Of a stretch of 64,000 nt of DNA, positions 10,137 to 21,400 are shown one piece after another. Made by a program: the position numbers and the translations under genes. Within the stretch, counting starts at the first letter, position 1, and each line of letters starts with the position of its first letter. Under the pieces are notes generated by a model. The model saw nothing but the letters and a program-made list of their open reading frames with translations. It was not told where the DNA came from and did no database searches. This DNA comes from Bromus sterilis (taxonomy: Eukaryota > Streptophyta > Magnoliopsida > Poales > Poaceae), in NCBI GenBank assembly GCA_950022295.1, contig OX465599.1, positions 3,782,001 to 3,846,000 of the forward strand, written 5' to 3'.

Positions 10137-11906
10137 TCATCCTCTGCAGCAGGGTCCGTCTTCCCGGTCGAGCTTGCCGATCAAAGCGCCGCCGTCGAGG
10201 ATGCTGCCAAACATGGCGGCCTCAAACAGGTAGTTCACCGTCCAGGCGTGGTGTTTGGCATGCGCGACGAGCCACAGCATTTGGAGGACGAGACCCTTGG
10301 AGAAGAGCTGCGCCATTTGCAGCCGCAAGGTCTCGGCGAGGTGGCGCTCTCGCTCCTCGTCCACCTTGCCCTGCCGGACGTACTCCAGCGGCCCGGTGAC
10401 GAGGGACCACCACAGCGCGCCCAGAAGCTCCTCCTCGTCGTCGTTGTGGCGGTGGTGGTCCAGCAAGCGGCGGACGTGGTTGCAGGTTTCCTCGCCGCCG
10501 TCGCATGCGTACTCGGGGTCCAGCGGCCTGCTGAATCCGGTGGTCCGGAAGTCGGCGTCGAACACCTCGTCGAAGTCGGCCTCGCGCTGCGGCGTCGCCG
10601 GCGACTTGCGGGCCTTGGGCCACCCCAGGAGCGCGCGGCGGAGGAACATGTGCCGGTCGTTGAGCATGTGCCACGTGTACATCATGGCGCACATCCTCGC
10701 CAGCGGCTCGTGCCACCTCTGGGTCAGCATCCTCGCTCCCGTGGCGGCGTAGGCGTCGTAGATGCGCCGCAGCGCCGCCTCGCTCACCACGCCCGTGCCG
10801 GCGATGTCGGCCACGTTGAGGAACGAGTTCATCACCTCGGAGTTGACCATGTCGCTGCCGACGTCGATGACGTCGGTGCCGGGGGAGCTGTAGACGAGGT
10901 CGCTCATGACGGCGCCGGGGTCGAAGCCCCGCGCCGTGGCCACCGCCGCCATGCCCAACACGCTGCTCTCGCTCATGGAGATGACCTGCGCGGCGCGGCG
11001 GTCCATCTGCGCGGCGCGGTTCGTGAGCCGCGCCTTGTTCGCGTCCTCGAGCGCGATCTTGGCCTGGATGTACCGCGCGCCGACGGCGACGGCCTCACGC
11101 CGCTGAAGGCCGCCGGTGGTGCGGCGCGCGTGGGCGTCGGCGAGGCCGTCCTCCACCAGGCCGAGGAGCGAGGGGAAGACGTGGTCGTACCCGTGCTCGT
11201 AGTAAAAGGCCATGTCGGTGACGTAGTTGGAGAAGAGGGTGCGCACGTCGGCGGCGCCGATGACGAAGTTGGCGATGCCGCAGCCGAAGAGGGCGTCGTT
11301 GGTCGTCGTGGCCTTGGGCCAGTCACCGGCGCCCAGCAGGGCGAGCACCCGCGGCGAGGCTTGGGTCAGCCCGGCGCCCTTCGGGGGCAGCACGTTGCCC
11401 ATTGCGTGCTGCGTGCTCTTCCACAGGGCCAGCTCCGGCGACAGACGCAGCTGCACCACCCTGGGCCGCGCCGGCGCCGCTTCGGCTTCCTCCCCGGAAA
11501 GCTTCCGCTCATCGTCGTCCATGACCTTGATGCTGGCAAACGTCTCCTCCAGCATGGCTTTGGCCTCGAGAGACAGCCTTGTGAGATCCTCCACGGCGCC
11601 CTTGCCGATCAAGGACCTCGCCTCCGAGTAGCCGGCGTGCACAGGGAAGACTCCGCATTTCCTCGGCTTACCATTCCAGCCAAGCCGCCTCGCCAGCCGG
11701 GCCACCGGACCCTCGCCCCAGAAATACGCAGAGATTTTACCGGCGTCGTCTCCGGGTCCGGGGAGAGCGTCCTTGTCCGGCAGCGAGGCATCGATGTCGA
11801 GGCCTTGCAGAGAGCAGCCACCCCAGCGGGGTGGCGGCGACGGCGGCGATGCCTCCGCGCCCCGGCGACACCATGTGAGGCACAAGAGATTCGGCATCGC
11901 ATGCAT
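10137..11906 (-). CDS. Intact intronless gene of unknown function (about 589 residues)
   Basis: A single uninterrupted GC-rich frame runs from 11963 to the stop at 10137 (608 codons from the most upstream ATG). I place the start at 11906 (MHAMPNLL) or 11897, because a TATA box at 11983-11976 would put transcription start near 11950, leaving the ATG at 11963 outside the mRNA. I do not recognise the family. It looks soluble and mostly helical, with no signal peptide or clear membrane segment. Landmarks are VVQLRLSPELALWKSTQHAMGN, an FVIGAADVRTLFSNYVTDMAFYYEHGYDH segment, MSESSVLGMAA, DVGSDMVNSEVMNSFLNVADIAG and WHMLNDRHMFLRRALLGWPKAR. Acidic and histidine clusters occur (LDHHRHNDDEEELLGALWW), but I see no standard catalytic signature. 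Lack of introns and high GC contrast with the AT-rich flanks; a retrocopy or acquired gene is possible. Confidence 0.7.
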   Translation of the reverse strand: MHAMPNLLCLTWCRRGAEASPPSPPPRWGGCSLQGLDIDASLPDKDALPGPGDDAGKISAYFWGEGPVARLARRLGWNGKPRKCGVFPVHAGYSEARSLIGKGAVEDLTRLSLEAKAMLEETFASIKVMDDDERKLSGEEAEAAPARPRVVQLRLSPELALWKSTQHAMGNVLPPKGAGLTQASPRVLALLGAGDWPKATTTNDALFGCGIANFVIGAADVRTLFSNYVTDMAFYYEHGYDHVFPSLLGLVEDGLADAHARRTTGGLQRREAVAVGARYIQAKIALEDANKARLTNRAAQMDRRAAQVISMSESSVLGMAAVATARGFDPGAVMSDLVYSSPGTDVIDVGSDMVNSEVMNSFLNVADIAGTGVVSEAALRRIYDAYAATGARMLTQRWHEPLARMCAMMYTWHMLNDRHMFLRRALLGWPKARKSPATPQREADFDEVFDADFRTTGFSRPLDPEYACDGGEETCNHVRRLLDHHRHNDDEEELLGALWWSLVTGPLEYVRQGKVDEERERHLAETLRLQMAQLFSKGLVLQMLWLVAHAKHHAWTVNYLFEAAMFGSILDGGALIGKLDREDGPCCRG

Positions 11907-11975
11907 GCAAAGGTGGTTTGTGGCAGGAGGAGAGCTGCTCACTTCACTCTTTGGATGATACATCCCTCCCTCCTT

Positions 11976-11983
11976 TATTTATA
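11976..11983 (-). promoter_or_regulatory. TATA box of the unknown intronless gene
   Basis: TATAAATA lies on the minus strand 70 bases upstream of the ATG at 11906. The surrounding block, ctcctttatttatagtac on plus, recurs at 1562 and 15902 and, slightly changed, at 13630, where no gene follows. Confidence 0.55.
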
Positions 11984-11990
11984 GTACTAG

Positions 11991-12479
11991 GAGAAAGGTA
12001 GAAGGAGTGTTTTTCTATACTTTTGCAACCATCCCTCTTCGGTGTTTGTAACTCTATCTATCACTCTCTTCGTTCGGGTTTATTAGGCCTCAAAACAACA
12101 CAAGCATGTTCGTTTTTATATGAAATTGCTTCACGTACGATGAAACCATGTCCGAATCTTGTACGACAACACAATGGATGGTTAGGATGCTTAATCCATA
12201 TGCAATCAACGATGCCTATTTACCATCATACAAAAATCGGACTGAACTTGTCGTACGCCAAGCATCACTCGCTTTTATAAGGCCAGCATCCATTTTATTG
12301 GTTACACGAAGAGTTATTATTGCTTGGAAATAAATACGTTGCACACATATTTTTTTTCATTTGTTGCATATGAGAGAGCCGTCATATGAAAGAGTGCATT
12401 GAAAATGGGATAGAATGATTAATATGAGCAAATTACTACAGTATGTGGCTTGGTCTAAGAGAAAAAAAATAGATTGTAA
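11991..12479. other. 5' flank of the unknown gene, no further gene seen
   Basis: The first 70 bases resemble the module at 1580-1625 (caaccat, then gtgtttgtaactct). Similarity stops near 12070 and the module seems to resume at about 13370, so 12070-13370 looks inserted. Confidence 0.45.
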
Positions 12480-12939
12480 GGGCATCTTCAAAGGGCCGAC
12501 CCATTTGGGCATTTTTTGGTCCGCTTTGTCCGATTTGGTTCACCACCCACCTCTTTTATCATTATTTTTTCCCCACTGGCCGACGCTAGCTATCCACCCA
12601 CCCACCACAACAAGGGGTAGCGAGCAGCGGGCAGGGCGCGTTCAGGCGGTCGTCGGCGGGCGAGCGAGAGAGGGAGGGTGCCGGTGCGCCTCCAGGCAGC
12701 GGGAAGCGGCTAGCAGCCATGCTCCAGGCGGCGCAACCACCTCCCAGTGCGGCTACTCCAGGCGACGCGGCACCTCCAGTAGACACCTCGAGGCGGCGCG
12801 CCCACCTCCCGGCGCAGCACTTCCAGGTGGAGGGGTGAGCAGTGGCCTCCTCCCAGCGCGATGAGGAGCGGCCACCTCCCGGCGCGGCGTGTTGCTTACA
12901 AAATTTGCGTTCGTTTGGGTCAGCCCTTTGAAGTTTCCC
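12480..12939. mobile_element. Small DNA element with 23-bp terminal inverted repeats and GC-rich interior
   Basis: gggcatcttcaaagggccga (12480-12499, continuing to 12502) is matched in inverse orientation at 12917-12939 (gggtcagccctttgaag and onward) with about three mismatches. The interior (12590-12890) is GC-rich and composed of related short segments such as cacctcc and ggcgcg, unlike both flanks. No transposase is present and no clear target-site duplication could be found. A non-autonomous Harbinger-, Mutator- or hAT-like element is possible. Confidence 0.55.
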
Positions 12940-13015
12940 TAAGCGCATCGATTCGGTGTCCGGGTGCATCTGGACTCGAGGAGATGAAAAATAAATAAGT
13001 ATACATGAAAAAAAA

Positions 13016-13256
13016 TCTATTTTTTATGGTGAAAGATGCTTACGTGCGAGATGTTCGTGCAAGTTTTGAAAAGGTTCGGACATCTAGAGAGTTCGCGGCA
13101 AAAAAAGCAAATTTGCAGTTTCTTTAAACGCTAATGTTCATGCATTATTCTGAACTGAATTTGTCTTTTGTGCCGCCAGGTTTTTAGATGTTCAAAAAAG
13201 CTCAAATTTTACACAAACATTTAACACCTAAGCATCTTCCACCATAAACATTTTTG
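13016..13256. mobile_element. Foldback MITE (long inverted repeat)
   Basis: The left arm 13016-13087 (with tttatggtgaaagatgctta) is inversely repeated at 13187-13256 (with taagcatcttccaccataaa). The arms are about 70 bases long with scattered mismatches, around a loop of about 100 bases. There is no coding capacity. If transcribed it would make a long hairpin. Confidence 0.65.
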
Positions 13257-13369
13257 GAATTTTTAAAGCTTTTTTTGTATGTCTTTTGAAATGTTTCTTG
13301 TGCAGAAGCGTATAAGCTTGGGCCCAGGTTTGAATTACTCGAAGAATTTGTTTTTCCAAACTTTTCGTT

Positions 13370-14080
13370 CATTGCTGATGAAATCACCACTTACATCATC
13401 GTCCACCACCCATTTCTTCCGTGCCAAAAACTTAAGGCTCATGGTCCTGCCACATGAAGGCAACTAAAAGAGATAGATCACGTTTAAATTAAGCCGGTGC
13501 TAGGGCTTCGGTCGTCATCGCATGAATGCTAGAAGCGATACATGTTATATATATGCTAGGGCTTTGGTCGTCATCGGTGCTTTGTACCGAGAGAGCTGCT
13601 CACTTCACTTCACGTTTAAATTACATCCCTTGTTTATTTATAGTACTCGTACTAGCTAGAACACTACTGCTAGAAGGATGCAGCAAACTTAAACCCTAGA
13701 TCTACTAATAAAGAAAATTGTTTTCATCTAGATTAATTTTCCACACGCTGCTGCTGATGTCATGAATGCTGATGTCATCCCCACCACCCATTCCGTGCCA
13801 AAATTTTAGGGTTAATGGTCCTGCCACGTGAAGGCAACTAGTAAGAGAGAGAGAGAGAGAGAGAGACCCCATTTATATGGTTTGGAATCCGAAGGACATA
13901 GTACGATGTTACAGATAAATAAAAGAAGAAAAGCAAATTAAATCAATGATGGTGCATATACGTAGGCTGAAACTACTAAAGCAGATTCTAAGTTGTTCCA
14001 TGACAAAGAGGAAATGCACAGAAGCCCTGATTAAAGTGGGTGGTGGTCTAATTAAACGGATTCTAAGACACGTTGCATAT
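13370..14080. repeat. Repeat modules including a second copy of the unknown gene's 5' end
   Basis: 13587-13650 reads gagagctgctcacttcactt and, a little further, tttatttatagtactcg. This matches 11930-11990, the first codons and promoter of the gene at 10137-11906, but no gene body follows. The same stretch has the ccgtgccaaaa modules at 13419 and 13796 and a GA microsatellite at about 13846-13864. Confidence 0.6.
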
Positions 14081-14650
14081 ATATGGTATGATAATTAAAA
14101 ACAACGATTACGGACGTGTTAATATTATTTTAAAAGATCCCTTAGTTTTTACAATTGAATTTTCTTGTATGTCCATATAAAATTGTGCAAAATTTCATCT
14201 ATATATACCTACTAATGAAGGAAATTGTGTTTGTTTATATTTTTCACGTCATCACTGCTGATGCCATGACCTACCGTTCGTTCCGTGCGAAAAATGTAAG
14301 GCTAATGGTCCTGCGATATGAAGGCAACTAAAAGAGATAGACCCCCATTTGTATTAGTGATGATGCATATATAGTTTGGAATCCGAACAACGTGCGATGG
14401 TACAGATAAAAAAAGGAAGGAAAGCAAATTAAATTGGTGATGATACATATATATTGGTTGGAATTCAAACGACGTACGATGTTACAGATAAAAATAAAGG
14501 AAGGAAAGAAAATAAATTGGTTCTGATGCATAATGTATAGGATGGGATTCAAACAACGTGCAAGCGTTGCAGATAAATAAAAGGAAAGCAAATTAAATTG
14601 TTTGTATGACGCGGCTAGAGCTAACAACTTAAGCAAAAGGAATAACTTTG

Positions 14651-15096
14651 TTCCATCTTTAATTATATTCCATCTACATTCAAGGAGACTATAGAACAGA
14701 TTTCAAGAACAATTTTTCTAGGTTTGTATGAGTGTAAGTGTTGCCTGTTGGTTGGTTGGTCAAGGTAGGGATGCATGTCCTCCGTCATATCCCCGCTCAT
14801 AGTGGGGTACGAAAGATGATCAATACGAGAAAATTAATATAAACGGTGCGAAAGGCCGGGCGGGGTGATACATTTCCATCTTTAATTATATTCCATCTAC
14901 ATTCAAGGAGACTATAGAACAGATTTCAAGAACAATTTTTCTAGGTTTGTATGAGTGTAAGTGTTGCCTGTTGGTTGGTTGGTCAAGGTAGGGATGCATG
15001 TCCTCCGTCATATCCCCGCTCATAGTGGGGTACGAAAGATGATCAATACGAGAAAATTAATATAAACGGTGCGAAAGGCCGGGCGGGGTGATACAT
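14651..15096. repeat. Perfect 223-bp tandem duplication
   Basis: Bases 14651-14873 and 14874-15096 read identically by eye. Copy A carries a single, diverged version (about 580-800), so the duplication happened in copy B and is recent. Confidence 0.85.
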
Positions 15097-17717
15097 GGAG
15101 AACAAAAAATTAACGGAGAAGCAAATTCACATGTACAACTAATTTAAAACATTATGAATTTCTAATAAAAGATAGTTAGTTGCTGATAACAGCTAGTGTT
15201 GCATTGTCGCTTTTATAATATGTGTTTAAATAAAAAGAATGTTTATCTCGCCTGCCAATTTAATCTGGGGGAGGGGAATTCACCTGTACACAACGAGAAC
15301 TAATTTAACTACCAATTTAATTGGAAGTAATCATGAATCCCCCCCTCTCTCTCTCTCTCTCTCTCTCTTAGTGAGCGGTGTTAGATGCTTGAATCCCTCT
15401 CTGGCTACCTGCGTGTGTTATTCAACCTGTCAATTTAACATAATGTCCCCATCGGTGGTCCAATATGAAAGATGCCCGGTACGAGTAAATGAATATAAAC
15501 GTGCGGAAGGAATAACAGAGAAGGCGGGACGAGATGACAGATGGAGCACCAGAAAAGGATCTTCTATGAGGGAGAAGAAAATTCAGCGTATACAACTAAT
15601 TTCAAACGTTATGTATTTTATAATAAAAGATAGTTAGTTGCTAATGATGGCTAATGTTGCATCCCGACTTTCATAATACGCGTTTACACAAAATAAATGT
15701 TTACCTCGCGTACCAATTTAATGGGGGGAAATTCACGTGTGCACCTATTTTAACTGCCAATTTATCATCTAAATGTATTTCATGCAAAACAGATGATTTT
15801 CATAAAAACTAGACGAAATGCGTGTGTTTAACCTGGTCTAAAACTATCTTGATGGTTGGATGGGACGTCCTTGATTTTCGATAGCTTTCGGGATCCCTCC
15901 TTTATTTATAGTACTAGCTAGATGGGGCAACCATCCTCAGTGCTTGTAACTCTGTATCTACTAATAAAGGAAATTGTGTTTTTCTAGATACCATCACACA
16001 GTTGATGTCATCATTGTTGACATCATCACCCGCCACTCGGTCCGTGCCAAAAATTTAAGGTTAATGGTCCTGCCACATGAAGGCAACTAAACGAGAGAGA
16101 CCCGTTTATATGGTTTGGAATCGAAAGGAGATAGTACGATGTTATAGACAAATAAAGGGGGGGAAAAGCAAATTAAATCAATGATGATGCGTATATAGAG
16201 GCAGGAACTACTAAGCAGATTCTAAGATGTTCCATGACTAAGAGGACATGCACATAAACCTGTGATTAAAATGGGCGGTGGTCTAATTCTAAGACACGTT
16301 GCATATATATGATATGATAATTAAAAATGGGGATAAAGAGCACCCTTAATTTTTACAACTAAATTTACAACGTATAAACTTAATTTTTACAACTGAATCT
16401 TCTCGAAAAACGAGGATAAAGGATGGTATAATAATATATTATGTGCACCATTAATGAAGGAAATTGTGTTTTTCTATATTTTACACATCATCACTGCTGA
16501 TGTCATCACCTACCACTGTTTCCTTGCCAAAAATTTAAGGCTAATGGTCCTGCCACATGAGGGCAATTTAAATTGGTGATGATGTATACTTCGTATATGC
16601 TTTAGAATCCAAACAACATGCTATGTTATAGATAAATGACGGAAGAAAAGTAATTTAAATTGATGATGATGCATATATATAGGCTAGAACTAATAAGCGG
16701 ATTCTAAGATATTCCATGACTAAGAGGACATGCACATAAACTCCTAATTAAAGTGAGTAGTGGTCTAGTTAAATGAATTCTGAGACACGTTGCGTATATA
16801 TGATATGATAATTAAAAATAGGGATAAATGATGGTATAATAATATATTAAGGTCATGCTTAATTTTTACAATTGAATTTTCATCTATATACCTACTAATG
16901 AAGGAAATTGTGTTTTTTATATTTTTCACGTCATCACTTCTGACATCATCACCTACCACCCGTTTCGTGTCAAAAATTTAAGGCTAATGGTCCTGCAACA
17001 TGAAGGCAACTAAAAGAGAAAGACCCCCATTTGTATTGTGGTGATGATGAAATTCAAACGATGTGTGATGTTACAGATAAAAATAAAGGAAGAAGAGCAA
17101 ATTAAATTGGTCTTGATGCATATACATAGGCTGGAATTCAAACAACATGCAATGTTGCAGATAAATAAAAGGAAAGCAAATTAAATTGTTTGTAGGACGC
17201 TACTAGAGCTAACAACTTAAGTAAAAGGAATAATTTTGTTTCATCTTCAACTATATTCCATCTCCATTCAAGGAAACTTTAAAACATATTTCAAGAAGAA
17301 TTTTTCTATGTTGGTAAGAACACATTTTCTAAGTTGGTATGAGTATAAGTGTTGCATGTTGGTTGGTTTGTCAAGGTGGGGCTGCGTGTCCTCGGTCATA
17401 TCCCCGCTGATAGTCCCATACGAAAGATGCTCAATACGAGAAATCTATATATAAATGTGCGAAAGGCAGGGCGAGGTGATAGATGGAGAACAAAAAAACA
17501 TCCCTTGTAATGGATTCACGTGTACAACTAATTTAAAATTGTATGTATTTTATAATAAAAGATACTGCATTGTGGCTTTTATAATATGCATTTAAACAGA
17601 AGGAATGGTTATCTCGCCTACCAGTTTAATTCGGGGAAGGGCAAATTCACCTGTACAACTAATTTAACTATCAATTTAATCAAATTAAATCACGAATCCG
17701 CCCTCTCTGTTTCATTA

Positions 17718-18374
17718 AAAAAATTTGAATGGAACATCATATATTCCATAAATTACAATCCGCCGGCAGTGTTGCCAGCTACAAGTTCTGTTACAAATTC
17801 AGGGAAATGACCAACCCAGATATTGGAATTGTCATTCCCTAATCTAGTTCCTTGCGCAGCCAAAGTGTGCGCTGCTACATTACATATTCTAGCACAAACA
17901 TTCAGTTTTACATTTTCAAAATAAGCTTTTAACTGGTGTTTTATTTCCTGAAAAAGAGCTCCCAGTTCAGCAAAATTATAACCATCTGTTGAGACTGCTT
18001 GCTTCAGCACAGTAGAATCAGTCTCAAGGATGATCCGTTCGCATCCGATTCTTGATGCAACATTAACATCATACAACATAGCTAGCGCTTTTGCATGTAC
18101 AACATTTGATAAATGCTTTAAGCTTCCCGATCCTGCAGCAATCAAATCGTTCAGTTCATTTCTGATTGTGAAACCCCATCCTCCAGTGTTTGTTGCTTCA
18201 TGAAAAGCCCCATCAGTATTAATTTTCAAAAACTCACTTGAGGGTGGAGACCACCTATGATTACCAGGAAGTTTCGTGGCCCTTCTTTTTTCATCGAAGT
18301 TCCTGAAAACATGCACATGATAGTCAATGAAAGCTAAAATAGCTTGAGGAGATATAACCTCGCCACCTGCATCC
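17718..18374 (-). mobile_element. LINE fragment with RNase H-like domain inserted in copy B
   Basis: The frame 18316-17753 encodes FLKINTDGAFHEATNTGGWG, then IGCERIILETDSTVLKQAV and ICNVAAHTLAAQGT: the plant RNase H-like (RVT_3) domain. It holds the NTDGA start, an ETD in the middle and a late CNVAAHTLA region. The frame is open over 187 codons. Copy A at 3001-3012 shows the empty site (ttcattattaatcc), which defines the 657-bp insert. No poly(A) tail and no clear target duplication are visible, so it is a partial copy. Host RNase H-like genes look similar, but the context favours a LINE 3' piece. Confidence 0.7.
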
Positions 18375-19308
18375 TTAATCCTAATGAGTGGTGTGCATGC
18401 GTGAATCCCTCTTAGCTACCTGCGTGTGTATTCAACCTGTCAATTTAACATAATATCCCAGTGATGGTCCAATATGAAAGATTCCAATGCGAGAAATCTG
18501 AATATAAACGTGCAGAAGATGGAGCGACATGCCGGAGAACGAGAAAAGGATCTTCTATAATGGAAAAGAAAATTCACGTGTATGACTGATTTAAAACTTT
18601 ATGTATTTTATAATACAGATAGTTAGTTGCTAATGACGGCTAATGCTGCATCGCAACTTTTATAATATGTGTTTAAGCAAAATAAATGTTTATCTCGCCT
18701 ACCAATTTAATGGGGGAAATTCACATATACAACTATTTTAACTGCCAATTTACATAGTCTGAACGCATTTCATATAAACCAGATGATTTTCATAAAAACC
18801 AATGAAATACATGAGTTTAACATAGTCTAAAACTACTTTGATGGTTGGATGGGACGTCCTTGATTTTTGTTAGCTCTAGGGATCCCGACAGCCAAGAAGT
18901 TTGAGTGCAGCTTACAGCCAGTAAGGCAAGTCATCCGTCTACACCAACGACCCTCATCCGCCAAGTCTTCCTGGCCGGTGCTCCACTCATTCCTCATACT
19001 CATCTGATGTACGTACAAGGGAGCATCGATCAGTGATGGAGCAGGAGACCACCCTTCGCCTTCCCCGGCTTAGCGGCTCGATCGACAATGAACCCGGCCA
19101 GAAGAAGTGATGGCCTCCATGGGATACAAGTCGGTGCACAAACCCCCATGAGGAGAGATGTTACCCGTAATCGCCGCCTGGGCAGCCGCTATGCCCGATT
19201 GTTAAGGAGAACTGTTCGTCGTAATCTCTTTTGCTCGCCAATGAGTTAGCCTCTATCTCACACGATCCTAGAGCTCGGCATCATGACAGAGGTGGAGGAA
19301 AAAGGACG

Positions 19309-20189
19309 AGTAACGTGTGTTGTGTGGTGTGTTCCATGTACAGCGAGGATCCATTTGGATAGTGGGCACCGACTAGGGGAGCGGAGGAGTCGGTCTAAAT
19401 GAAGGGCGGTGGAGTGGGTTTCTCGGTTAATGCGCTGGTTTAATGCCATCAGGCAACGAAAGTGTGGTCGTCCCATCGCGTCTCTCCGATATTGAACACG
19501 CACGGAGACTGTGGCGCTCGGTCGTCGAGTTGTACTTTCCTCCAGTGAACGATGGTGTCGGCACTGGCTAGGTATCAATGTCTGCTACGATGTTCGGTCG
19601 TTCATACGCTCAGCCGAAATCCAATGCCAGCAACATCCATGAATGTGCGATGACCGCTTCTCGTGCTAGGAGGATTTTCTGGCGCTAAGGACATTTGGGT
19701 GGGGCCAGGTTATCGGATGAGAGAAATTTAGCTGTTCGAACTCCCGCAAATCCCCTTGATTTGGGTTAGCTGACGGCTAGCTACCTACATGTGCGACTAC
19801 AAATGTTTGCTATCCTCGTGCAAACGGCTTCGGTCTTGTTGATTAAAGAGATTACCATGATCGGAAATACATATCTAAAACTGCTAAATCTACATACTTA
19901 CTATAGATCATGTTTAGAGTCTGATATGGATTCCTTCCAACCATATAACTTCACCCTATAACATATAACTAAGGCCTTGCTTAATAGAAAAAATAAATCT
20001 AAGCATTCTTACAAGAAAATACGTAGTATATTTTTCAAGTACAATGGATTTAATTATGTGAGTAAAAATTGTCGGTCGACTAAATTTTCATACTCGTCGT
20101 GATGTCATGTTAAAATACAGTTAAAAATATACTTTTTAGAATATCCAACAATAAGCATGAAATAGTGGAAATTCTAGAAAATCCCAAGA
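19309..20189. other. Spacer, no feature recognised
   Basis: A minus frame at 19578-19258 of 106 codons has no family I can name, and its low end overlaps copy B. The rest is AT-rich without visible repeats. Confidence 0.4.
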
Positions 20190-21400
20190 AGTTTTGTAAG
20201 CATATTACCCTTGAAGAAAAATAGAAAAAGAATTAAAACAAAACAAAAAATGAAGTTTTCTCAGGAAGAATAAATTAGTGAAATTCATATTACCCTTCAA
20301 GTAGAAACAAAATGAAATAAAACAAAAAAAAATGAAATTTTCTAAAAAATGAATTAATGTCATTGGTATTACCTTTTGAAAAGGAGGAAATGAAATAAAA
20401 CATAAAGTGTTCCTAGAAAACATGAATTAGAGGTATTGATATTATCCTTTAAGAACAAAGAACATGAAATTTACTGCAACAAATAATTATCAATTTACAT
20501 TTAAATTTGCATATAATTTACACTAAAATCGCACACTCTTACTCTATTTCAGACAAAGTTTATAATAGCCGAATTTTAAAAAGAATCATTCTAATAAGGA
20601 ATCATTAGTGGAATTGGTATTTCCCAAAAAAAAATCGAAGTTTCCTAAGTAATACCGAATTACTGGATTTGATATTTTCGTCTAAGAAGAAAGCAAAATA
20701 AAATAAGTTCAAATAAATAATGGCAAAATTGCACATAATTTATATAGAAATTGCATTTTCCATAATATGATAAATAATTATTATAAGAAATGAAAAGTAA
20801 AATAAAATCAAAATTATGAAGTTTTATAAGAATGAATGAATTGGTGGCTTTGGTATTAATCCTTTAGAAAAATTAAAATGAAATGAAAAGTAGAACAAAA
20901 TCAAAATTAGAAGGAATAAGAAATGTGTCATCAGTATTACCATTAACTAAGAATGTAATGTAATAAAAAGTAAAACAAAAACAAAATGATGAAGTATTTT
21001 AAGAAATTAATTAATTAGTGGATTTTGTGTTATCCTTTAGAAGAAAGAAATTAAAATAAAAACGAATTTATATAATAAGATTTTCTATGTATGAATTAAT
21101 TGATGCCATTGGCATTACCGTTTAAAAAGAAAGACAATGAAAAATATATAAAGCAAACAATGAAAACAATTACACACATAAAATTTTGCTTTTGTTAAAA
21201 TGAAAGGACGATCATACAAATAGTGAAATATATGTAAAGAAAAAAAATTCAAAGAAGGATTGAATTAGTGGCATTGATATTACCTTTAAATAAAAAATAA
21301 AGGAGATAATAAATAAATTAAAATCCAAATAATATTGTTTATAAGAAACAATGTATTAGGTGTATTGGTATTATTTTTTAAGAAGAAATATAATAAAAAC
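20190..21400. repeat. Decayed AT-rich tandem repeat (about 75-90 bp unit)
   Basis: A motif like gaattagtggcattggtatt followed by acc, an A-rich run, aatgaaataaaacaaaa and gaagttttctaagaa recurs about eleven times, at roughly 20275, 20351, 20426, 20605, 20668, 20838, 20925, 21015, 21095, 21265 and 21355. Units are heavily diverged and some spacings are doubled. Frames here are interrupted and not supported as genes. Confidence 0.6.

Larger units (their letters stand above)
14081..19308. repeat. Segmental duplication, copy B
   Basis: It matches 1-3927 in order, but is longer because of a perfect 223-bp tandem duplication (14651-15096), a LINE fragment (17718-18374) and extra module copies around 16300-17000. 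It contains a CT microsatellite at 15343-15369. It ends at about 19308, just where copy A enters the NLR relic. No intact gene is supported inside it. Confidence 0.75.

Noticed and set aside
11907..11963. Upstream ATG at 11963 as start of the unknown gene
   Set aside because: It lies only 13 bases past the TATA box, upstream of the likely transcription start.
10248..11984. 578-codon open frame on the plus strand
   Set aside because: It is antisense to the gene at 10137-11906 and is open because of that gene's high third-position GC. Its translation is Val/Ala/Arg/His-rich without domains.
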